Below the pieces are notes generated by a model. That model had not been told where the DNA came from and did not search any database. It saw only the letters and a program-made list of their open reading frames with translations. The position numbers and the translations under genes are program-made. From the NCBI GenBank assembly GCA_003576685.1, contig QOZR01000007.1:62001-126000 (forward strand): a stretch of DNA of 64,000 nucleotides. The letters run 5' to 3'. Positions 57,666 through 64,000 of the stretch are shown here, one piece after another; position 1 is the stretch's first letter, and each line of letters opens with the position of its first letter. The stretch is from Virgifigura deserti. Lineage in GTDB: Bacteria > Pseudomonadota > Alphaproteobacteria > Dongiales > Dongiaceae.

Positions 57666-58283
57666 ATGACCATCCAGTTGCACAAGGGCGATCTTCCAGC
57701 CGGTCTGCAGTTCGGGCCCATCGTCGCGATCGATACGGAGACCATGGGCCTCAACCCGGTTCGCGACCGCCTTTGCCTAGTGCAACTTTCCGCGGGCGAC
57801 GGGACCTGCCATGCCGTGCAGATCCCGCAGGCGCACGGCGCGAACGATGCGCCCAATCTGGTGGCCCTGCTCGCCGATCCGGACGTGACCAAGCTGTTTC
57901 ATTTCGCGCGTTTCGACGTCACCGTGCTGAAGGCACATTTCGGCGTGACCTGCGCGCCGATCTATTGCACCAAGATCGCGTCGCGCCTGGTCCGCACCTT
58001 CACCGATCGACACGGCCTCAAGGATCTGTGCCGCGACCTGCTCGGCGTCGAGTTGTCCAAGCAGCAGCAATCGTCAGATTGGGGCGCCCCGGAACTGACG
58101 CGGGAGCAGCTGAACTACGCCGCGTCCGACGTCCTCCATCTGCATGCGCTGAAGGACAAGCTGGACGCCATGCTGGCGCGCGAGGGGCGGCGCGGCTTGG
58201 CCGAGGAATGCTTTCGATTCCTGCCGGTGCGGGCGGAACTCGACCTGGCAGGCTGGGCGGACACTGATATCTTTCAGCATTAG
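57666..58283 (+). CDS. rnd: RNase D-like 3'-5' exonuclease (short form)
   Basis: A 205-residue DEDDy exonuclease domain without the HRDC domains of full RNase D. The catalytic motifs are AIDTETMGLNP (Exo I), FHFARFDVTVL (Exo II) and YAASDVLHLH (Exo III). This short form is usual in alphaproteobacteria, next to the LPS genes. GAGGG lies 8 bases before the ATG at 57666; a GTG at 57657 is also in frame. It likely trims tRNA or other RNA 3' ends. Confidence 0.9.
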   Translation: MTIQLHKGDLPAGLQFGPIVAIDTETMGLNPVRDRLCLVQLSAGDGTCHAVQIPQAHGANDAPNLVALLADPDVTKLFHFARFDVTVLKAHFGVTCAPIYCTKIASRLVRTFTDRHGLKDLCRDLLGVELSKQQQSSDWGAPELTREQLNYAASDVLHLHALKDKLDAMLAREGRRGLAEECFRFLPVRAELDLAGWADTDIFQH

Positions 58284-58383
58284 CCACGCCGATAGGCTAA
58301 TATGACGATGCGAGTGGGTGCCGCAGTGGCCGCAGGGTCGGACCTGCGCACGCGCTGCTTTTGTCACATGGCGAGGTAAGTGA

Positions 58384-59397
58384 ATGACATCCATCCCCGC
58401 AACCGAGAGCACGAACCGCGACGCGGCGCTCGACGCCAACGGCGATATCCGTGCCATGAAGCGGGTCCTGGAGCTCGAGGCCGAGGGTATTCTGGCGCTG
58501 GCGCGCGCGCTCGACGGGAAGATGGTCAAGGCCGTCGATCTTCTGGCCGGGGCAACGGGACGCATCGTCGTCACCGGGATGGGCAAGAGCGGCCATATCG
58601 CACGCAAGATCGCCGCCACCATGGCGTCGACCGGGACGCCGGCACTCTTCGTCCATCCGGCCGAAGCCAGTCACGGGGATCTGGGAATGATCACCGCCGG
58701 AGACGCCGTGATCGCGCTCTCGAACTCCGGCGGGACGCCCGAACTCGCCGATGTCGTCGCCTATACCCGGCGTTTCGGGATTCCGCTGATCGCGCTCACC
58801 AGCGGCAGCGGCAGCGCCCTGGCGGAAGCGGCCGACGCCGCGCTCGTCCTGCCGCAGGCGGCGGAAGCCTGCTCGATGGGGCTGGCGCCGACCACCTCCA
58901 CCACCATGATGCTGGCGCTCGGCGACGCCTTAGCGGTCGCCTTGCTGGAGCGCAAGGGCTTCTCGCCGACGGAGTTCAAGCTGCTGCATCCCGGCGGCCA
59001 GCTCGGTCGTCGGCTGCTTCGCGTTTCCGACATCATGCATGGCGCCGAGCAGATGCCCCTGGTCAAGCTCGGAACGCCGATGACGCAGGCCATCCTCGAG
59101 ATGACGGCCAAGAGCTTTGGCTGCGTCGGGATCACGAACGATGGCGGCGAGCTGGTGGGCATCGTGACCGATGGCGATCTGCGCCGCCACATGAGCGCCG
59201 ATCTGCTGTCGCTGCGGGTCGACGAGGTGATGACCGGCAGTCCCAGGACGATTCGCCCGCAGGCCTTGGCGGCGGAGGCACTTGGCGTCATGAACAATCC
59301 CACCGGGCGTCCGATTACCAGCCTTTTTGTCGTCGACGAAACGCGTCTGGTCGGCCTGATCCACATGCATGACTGCTTGCGGGCGGGCATCAGCTGA
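58384..59397 (+). CDS. kdsD: D-arabinose-5-phosphate isomerase (KpsF/GutQ type)
   Basis: A 337-residue enzyme converting ribulose 5-phosphate to arabinose 5-phosphate, the first step to KDO. The SIS domain has GRIVVTGMGKSGHIARKIAATMASTG and ALSNSGGTPEL; two CBS domains follow (MPLVKLGTPMTQAILEM and DEVMTGSPRTIRPQALA). Length is standard. It leads directly into the LPS transport genes, linking KDO synthesis with LPS export. Confidence 0.95.
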   Translation: MTSIPATESTNRDAALDANGDIRAMKRVLELEAEGILALARALDGKMVKAVDLLAGATGRIVVTGMGKSGHIARKIAATMASTGTPALFVHPAEASHGDLGMITAGDAVIALSNSGGTPELADVVAYTRRFGIPLIALTSGSGSALAEAADAALVLPQAAEACSMGLAPTTSTTMMLALGDALAVALLERKGFSPTEFKLLHPGGQLGRRLLRVSDIMHGAEQMPLVKLGTPMTQAILEMTAKSFGCVGITNDGGELVGIVTDGDLRRHMSADLLSLRVDEVMTGSPRTIRPQALAAEALGVMNNPTGRPITSLFVVDETRLVGLIHMHDCLRAGIS

Positions 59398-59411
59398 GGT
59401 GAGCCGGGCGG

Positions 59412-60152
59412 ATGGTCCAGACCGCTGATATGCGCCTGATGCCGCGGCGTCGTTCGCCCGCCCCTCCGACCGAGGGCCCGCCCGGGGTTCCGCGCCGGGG
59501 CCCGAAGCGGGCGCGCACCACCGGCTACAGCCGGTTTGTCGGGCTGGCGAAGCTGCTGCTCGTGACGCTTGCGGCTGGGCTCATCGTGCTTTTGGTGGTG
59601 TGGTCACAGCTCAACATCGACGAGCACCGGCTTCGCATCGGCGTGACCGACTTTGCTCCCGACGAGCTCGACTCGCTGAACATGGTCAACCCGCGCTTCG
59701 AGGGAATGGACGACGATAACCGTCCGTTCAGCATCACCGCGGAAGCGGCGAGTCAGGCGGACGAGAGCGGGCGGATTATCAAGCTGGCGCAGCCGAAGGC
59801 CGATATCACGCTGACCGATGGCGCATGGATCGCGTTGACCGCCGATGTCGGCCGCTACAGCCGCGACGCCGACATGCTCGAGCTGTATGGGGGCGTTAAT
59901 CTGTTTCACGATCGCGGATTCGAACTGCAGACGAGTCGGGCCCAAGTCGATCTTAAGGAGGGCGTGGCCTTCGGCAACGAACAGGTACGCGGCCAGGGGC
60001 CGGCGGGCGAGCTTGTCGCCGAGGGATTCCGGGTGACCGACGACGGCGATCGCGTCTTCCTTACCGGACAAAGCCGGATCGTTCTCTACTCCGAATCCGA
60101 CAGCTCCCAGTCCGACAATCCCCAGCCCGACAGCCAAGAGCGCGGCAAGTGA
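59412..60152 (+). CDS. lptC: LPS export protein LptC
   Basis: A 246-residue protein with a basic, Pro-rich cytoplasmic N-terminus, one membrane helix (LAKLLLVTLAAGLIVLLVVW) and a periplasmic beta-jellyroll (NPRFEGMDDDNRPFSITAEAASQ). It hands LPS from the LptBFG transporter to LptA. The family is divergent, but position between kdsD and lptA supports it. Its stop overlaps the lptA start by 4 bases. Confidence 0.9.
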   Translation: MVQTADMRLMPRRRSPAPPTEGPPGVPRRGPKRARTTGYSRFVGLAKLLLVTLAAGLIVLLVVWSQLNIDEHRLRIGVTDFAPDELDSLNMVNPRFEGMDDDNRPFSITAEAASQADESGRIIKLAQPKADITLTDGAWIALTADVGRYSRDADMLELYGGVNLFHDRGFELQTSRAQVDLKEGVAFGNEQVRGQGPAGELVAEGFRVTDDGDRVFLTGQSRIVLYSESDSSQSDNPQPDSQERGK

Positions 60153-61036
60153 GCGGGTCGCGCTTCGCCACCTTGTCGCGAGCGGCTGCCATCACGGCGA
60201 TGGCCGCTCTGGCGATGCCCGGTGGCACTGCGATGCGCCCGCAGGTCGCGCACGCGCAGGCGGTCGGCGGTCTCGACCTCGGCGACTCCGAGGCACCGGT
60301 CGAGATCGAGGCCGAGAAGGGGATCGAATGGCATCGCAACGAGAAGGTCTATATCGCCCGCGGCAATGCGCGGATCGCTCGCGGCGATGTCGTGCTCAAC
60401 GCCGAGGTAGTGACCGCACATTACCGGGGTGATGAGGGCGCGAATTCGGAAGTCTGGAGGGTCGAAGCCGACGGCCGGGTTCGGGTGACCACCCCGTCCG
60501 AAACGATCACCGGCGACCGCGCCGTCTATGATATCGACAAGGGAGTGATCGTCATGGTCGGCGAAGATCTGCGGGTCGAGACCGCGGAAGAAACATTGAC
60601 CGCCGAGGAGAGCCTTGAGTATTGGGAGGATCGCCAGCTTGTGGTCGCCCGCGGCAATGCCCAGGTCGTCCAGGGCGACAAGCGGTTGCGCGCCGATATG
60701 CTGACTGGTCATTTCGACCAGACCGAGGCGGGCGAGCAGGAGCTGGTGAGAATCGACGCAATCGGCGACGTCCGCCTCTCGACCGAGACCGAATATGCCC
60801 GCGGCGACAGGGGGAGCTATAACTTGGAAACGGAGATTGCGACTCTGGAGGGTTCGGTCAAGATCACGCGGGGCGAGAACCAACTGAACGGGCAGCGCGC
60901 CGAGGTCAATTTCGCCACCGGCGTCAGCCGCCTTCTCAGCGATCCGGACGGAAGCGACGGATCCCGCGTTCGGACTCTCATCGTGCCCTCATCTGAATCT
61001 GAATCCGGGTCGGAATCGGAGACGAACACTCCATGA
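60149..61036 (+). CDS. lptA: LPS transport periplasmic protein LptA
   Basis: A 295-residue OstA-like protein with a signal peptide ending in VAHAQA. The repeated beta strands include EAEKGIEWHRNEKVYIARGNARI and LTAEESLEYWEDRQLVVARGNAQV, two related halves. The last 30 residues are Ser/Glu-rich. Start GTG at 60149. It forms the periplasmic bridge for LPS. Its stop overlaps lptB as ATGA. It is longer than the E. coli protein (185), as in other alphaproteobacteria. Confidence 0.92.
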   Translation: MSGSRFATLSRAAAITAMAALAMPGGTAMRPQVAHAQAVGGLDLGDSEAPVEIEAEKGIEWHRNEKVYIARGNARIARGDVVLNAEVVTAHYRGDEGANSEVWRVEADGRVRVTTPSETITGDRAVYDIDKGVIVMVGEDLRVETAEETLTAEESLEYWEDRQLVVARGNAQVVQGDKRLRADMLTGHFDQTEAGEQELVRIDAIGDVRLSTETEYARGDRGSYNLETEIATLEGSVKITRGENQLNGQRAEVNFATGVSRLLSDPDGSDGSRVRTLIVPSSESESGSESETNTP

Positions 61037-61845
61037 GTGCCGTAAGGAACGAGATGGAAGATCGGTTCGGTGTAGAGACAACGCAGGGCGCACCGGACCG
61101 GAAGGTCGAGGCAGCCCCGGCGATGCGCGCCCTGGCGGCGCAGAATTTGGGCAAGCAGTTCAAGAAGCGGCCTGTGCTGCGCAACGTCTCGGTCTCGGTC
61201 GAGCGCGGCGAAGCGGTCGGGCTGCTCGGCCCGAACGGTGCCGGCAAGACCACCTGCTTCTATATCATCACCGGATTGATCCGCCCCGATTACGGCACCA
61301 TTAGCCTCGACGGCACCGATATCACGGACCTGCCGATGTATCGGCGCGCCCGGCTCGGTATCGGCTATCTGCCGCAGGAAGCCTCGATCTTTCGTGGGCT
61401 GACCGTCGAACAGAACATCCGGGCGGTGCTGGAAATCGTCGAGCCCGCGCGCGACGTCCGCGAAGCGCGGCTCGACGAGTTACTGGCCGAATTCTCGGTT
61501 TCGCATCTGCGCCGGGCCCCGGCTCTGGCGCTGTCCGGCGGCGAGCGTCGGCGCGTCGAGATCGCCCGCGCGCTCGCCTCGCAGCCGGCCTTCATTTTGC
61601 TCGATGAGCCTCTCGCCGGGATCGATCCGATCGCCGTGGCCGATATCCGCGATCTCGTCTCACATCTGAAGGATCGCGGGCTTGGCGTCCTCATCACCGA
61701 CCACAATGTTCGTGAGACGCTTGAGATTGTCGATCGCGCCTATATCCTGCATGACGGTGGTGTTTTGCGCGAGGGAAGTCCCGACGAGATCGTGCGCGAC
61801 GAGGACGTCCGGCGCGTTTACCTGGGAGAAAGGTTTAGCCTTTAA
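61033..61845 (+). CDS. lptB: LPS export ABC transporter ATPase LptB
   Basis: A 270-residue ABC ATPase. Walker A is GPNGAGKTT, the Q-loop is in GYLPQEASIF, the signature is LSGGERRRVEIARALA, Walker B is FILLDEPLAGID and the switch His is in ITDHNV. PQEASIF is characteristic of LptB. An N-terminal extension of about 25 residues is not conserved. It powers LPS extraction from the inner membrane. Confidence 0.96.
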   Translation: MSAVRNEMEDRFGVETTQGAPDRKVEAAPAMRALAAQNLGKQFKKRPVLRNVSVSVERGEAVGLLGPNGAGKTTCFYIITGLIRPDYGTISLDGTDITDLPMYRRARLGIGYLPQEASIFRGLTVEQNIRAVLEIVEPARDVREARLDELLAEFSVSHLRRAPALALSGGERRRVEIARALASQPAFILLDEPLAGIDPIAVADIRDLVSHLKDRGLGVLITDHNVRETLEIVDRAYILHDGGVLREGSPDEIVRDEDVRRVYLGERFSL

Positions 61846-61856
61846 GGGTCCCCGAC

Positions 61857-63371
61857 ATGGCAGTGACCCAGCGCATGGATCTGCGGCAGAGCCAGTCGCT
61901 CGTCATGACGCCGCAGCTGCAGCAGGCGATCAAGCTGCTTGAGCTGTCGAACCTGGAACTGAGTGACTACATCGAACGGGAACTCGAGCAGAATCCCCTG
62001 CTCGAACGCGATGAGGAAGGCCGCTCCGACTTCGAGCACGACAGCGAGGGCGATGGAGCGCAGGCCGAATCGGCGAACGCCGATCTGACGGACAGCGCGG
62101 ATTTCGCCACATCCGACGTCCTGGCGGCCTCCGCCGATCTCCCCCTCGACACGGACTACGATAATTTGTGGAGCGACGACTCGGCCGCGGTCGCACCGTC
62201 CTCCTCCCTGAACGGCTGGGACTCCGGCGGTCGCGGCGGGTCCGCCGATGAAGGCAGCGGCCTGGAGCAGACGCTCGGTTCCGCCATCAACCTGCGCGAT
62301 CATCTTCTGGCACAACTCGGCTTGAGCATCACCGATCCGACGGATCGGATGATCGGGCTTCAGTTGATCGACATGATCGACGAGGCCGGCTATCTCGGCG
62401 GCGATCTCGAACAGGTGGCGGAGCTTCTGGGTTGCACCGTTGCACGGGTCGAGGCGACCCTCGCCAAGCTACAGGAGTTCGACCCGGCCGGCATTTTCGC
62501 GCGGAGCCTGGCCGAGTGCCTTGCGCTGCAGTTGCGCGACCGCAACCGTCTCGATCCGGCGATGCAGGCCCTGCTCGACAATCTTCACCTGCTCGCCAGC
62601 CGCGATCGGGAGGCGCTGATGCGGGTCTGCGGGATCGACGGCGAAGACCTCGTCGAGATGGTGGCAGAGATCAAGGCGCTGAACCCTAAGCCCGCGCTGG
62701 CTTATGAAATGGTCGTGACGTCGCCGGTGACGCCCGATATCCTGATGCATCGCCAGTCGGCGGGCGAGTGGATCATAGAGCTGAACAGCGAAACGCTGCC
62801 GCGCGTCCTGGTGAACAACGCCTATGTCGCGCGGATCAGCCGCGAGGCCAAGGGAAAGGCCGAGCGCGACTACATCACCGAGCGGCTGAACTCGGCAAAC
62901 TGGCTGGTGAAGTCGCTGCACCAGCGCGCGACGACGATTCTGAAGGTGGCCACCGAGATCGTCCGGCAGCAGGAGGCCTTCTTCCTCCACGGCGTGCAGC
63001 ACCTCAAGCCGTTGATCCGGCGCGACATTGCCACCGCCATCGGAATGCATGAAAGCACTGTCAGCCGGGTGACGACGAACAAATATCTCGCCACGCCCCG
63101 CGGCGTCTACGAGCTGAAATATTTCTTTACCGCCTCGCTCGCCCACGCCAACGGCGGCGACGCCCATTCGGCGGAAGCGGTGCGCTCGCGGATCAAGCAT
63201 TTGATTGAGACCGAGACGGCGGACGCCATTCTATCGGACGACCGCCTCGTCGAACTGCTGCATGGCGACGGCATAACGATCGCCCGGCGGACCGTTGCTA
63301 AATATCGGGAATCCCTGCGCATCCCCTCCTCGGTCCAGCGCCGGCGCGACAAAACCTTGCGAATCGGTTGA
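61857..63371 (+). CDS. rpoN: RNA polymerase sigma-54 factor
   Basis: A 504-residue sigma-54. Region I is LRQSQSLVMTPQLQQAIKLLELSNLEL, rich in Gln and Leu; an acidic region II follows (residues 50-125). The core-binding and DNA-binding parts end with the RpoN box ARRTVAKYRESLRIPSS. It starts 11 bases after lptB, as in many proteobacteria. It needs an AAA+ activator; none is encoded in this window. Confidence 0.97.
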   Translation: MAVTQRMDLRQSQSLVMTPQLQQAIKLLELSNLELSDYIERELEQNPLLERDEEGRSDFEHDSEGDGAQAESANADLTDSADFATSDVLAASADLPLDTDYDNLWSDDSAAVAPSSSLNGWDSGGRGGSADEGSGLEQTLGSAINLRDHLLAQLGLSITDPTDRMIGLQLIDMIDEAGYLGGDLEQVAELLGCTVARVEATLAKLQEFDPAGIFARSLAECLALQLRDRNRLDPAMQALLDNLHLLASRDREALMRVCGIDGEDLVEMVAEIKALNPKPALAYEMVVTSPVTPDILMHRQSAGEWIIELNSETLPRVLVNNAYVARISREAKGKAERDYITERLNSANWLVKSLHQRATTILKVATEIVRQQEAFFLHGVQHLKPLIRRDIATAIGMHESTVSRVTTNKYLATPRGVYELKYFFTASLAHANGGDAHSAEAVRSRIKHLIETETADAILSDDRLVELLHGDGITIARRTVAKYRESLRIPSSVQRRRDKTLRIG

Positions 63372-63517
63372 GGTGTCTTACATTTTTCACATGCGAGTCG
63401 GCCCTCGGATCCGACCGTTGACTTCAGAAGCGCCCATGCTTATGGTCCCCGCCGCCATGCTAGCGGCCAAAGGGCTTTCGAAGATAATGCGGCCATTCAG
63501 CCTGGAAATCGAAGCCT

Positions 63518-64000
63518 ATGCAACTGACCGTCAAAGGTAAACAGATCGACGTCGGCGAGGCGTTGCGCGCCCATGTCGCTGAAACTTTGGATCTGGTCTT
63601 CGGGAAATACTTTGGCGATCCGATCGAGGCCAATGTCATCTTGTCGCGGGAAGCATATCTTTATCGCGCTCAAATCTCCGTTCATCCTGGGCGCGGCATT
63701 CTGCTGCAAAGCCAGGCACAGGCGAGCGCGCCCTATGCGGCCTTCGACACGGCGGCCGATCATATCGCCAAGCGCCTGCGCCGGTATAAGCGGCGGCTTC
63801 GCGATCATCACCGCGCGGAAACCGGGGCGGAGCAGGCGCGTCAGTATATTCTGGCGCCGGAGCTCGACGACGCGGTCGAGCGAGAGGGCGGACAGGATGC
63901 CCGGCCGGTCATCGTCGCCGAGATGGCAACGGATATCCCGCTCCTGTCCGTCGGCGAGGCCGTGATGCGGTTGGACCTCGCCGATAGCGGCGCGATAATG
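63518..64000 (+). CDS. hpf: Long ribosome hibernation promoting factor, 3' end outside window
   Basis: The frame opens with ATG at 63518 and stays open to the window edge, 161 codons. It starts MQLTVKGKQIDVGEALRAHV and continues with AAFDTAADHIAKRLRRYKRRLRDH, the HPF/RaiA fold, and then the linker to the C-terminal dimerisation domain (PVIVAEMATDIPLLSVGEAV). This domain marks the long form, which pairs ribosomes into 100S dimers in stationary phase. It follows rpoN by 146 bases, the usual order before ptsN. Confidence 0.93.
   Translation, partial: MQLTVKGKQIDVGEALRAHVAETLDLVFGKYFGDPIEANVILSREAYLYRAQISVHPGRGILLQSQAQASAPYAAFDTAADHIAKRLRRYKRRLRDHHRAETGAEQARQYILAPELDDAVEREGGQDARPVIVAEMATDIPLLSVGEAVMRLDLADSGAIM

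Overview
The window is a GC-rich chromosomal segment from an alphaproteobacterium. The support is a FzlA-like GST, an NDUFA9-type protein, a phasin, the lptC-lptA-lptB-rpoN-hpf block next to kdsD, a gltD-gltB pair and three TRAP-rich catabolic gene groups. A Rhodospirillales-like lineage is the best guess from gene content; this is inference, not a search result.

Region 1 (1-16.3 kb) is an accessory catabolic island. A minus-strand operon runs amidase, TRAP DctQ, DctM, DctP, then the large, medium and small subunits of a molybdenum hydroxylase. A MarR regulator lies beside it. A second minus-strand operon encodes a Rieske dioxygenase in which ferredoxin, ferredoxin reductase and oxygenase alpha subunit form one reading frame, followed by the beta subunit. 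A divergent plus-strand operon carries an ABM-like protein, a zeta-class GST isomerase and a second amidase. A shared GTATAC-centred motif in three promoter regions suggests one MarR regulon. The oxygenase resembles the salicylate 5-hydroxylase/terephthalate dioxygenase branch and the GST is of maleylpyruvate/maleylacetoacetate isomerase type, so a gentisate-like route is plausible but unproven. Broken ends of an enolase-superfamily gene and a chemoreceptor gene, and an isolated AtzH/HpxZ-like gene, mark the island's right edge.

Region 2 (16.7-27 kb) holds a second TRAP transporter, a Cache-domain secreted protein, tRNA-Ser(GGA), an HxlR regulator divergent from two GST-fold genes, a small membrane protein coupled to a DUF2380-like exported protein, lepA, an isolated P-loop protein of phage-like appearance, and a phasin.

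Region 3 (27-40.8 kb) is translation machinery. The classic thrS-infC-rpmI-rplT-pheS-pheT order is kept, but about 6.7 kb of signalling genes sits between infC and rpmI: a PepSY membrane protein, a receiver-kinase hybrid, a single-domain response regulator, a membrane histidine kinase and a divergent exported Tll0287-like heme protein. infC starts on AUA, pheS contains an in-frame palindromic insertion, and pheST has its own promoter and a terminator hairpin in the leader.

Region 4 (41-57.5 kb) has a GT4 glycosyltransferase, an ABHD10-like hydrolase, a YeeZ-like SDR protein, a TPR lipid/periplasm-type protein, FzlA, a LOG-family protein, a TetR/MFS efflux pair sharing a perfect 27-bp inverted repeat, glutamate synthase (gltD-gltB), uppP, an NDUFA9-like protein and tRNA-Leu(CAG).

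Region 5 (57.6-64 kb) is the conserved block rnd-like exonuclease, kdsD, lptC, lptA, lptB, rpoN, hpf, supplying LPS precursor synthesis and export together with sigma-54. Two families of short palindromic repeats recur in the window, mostly between convergent genes.
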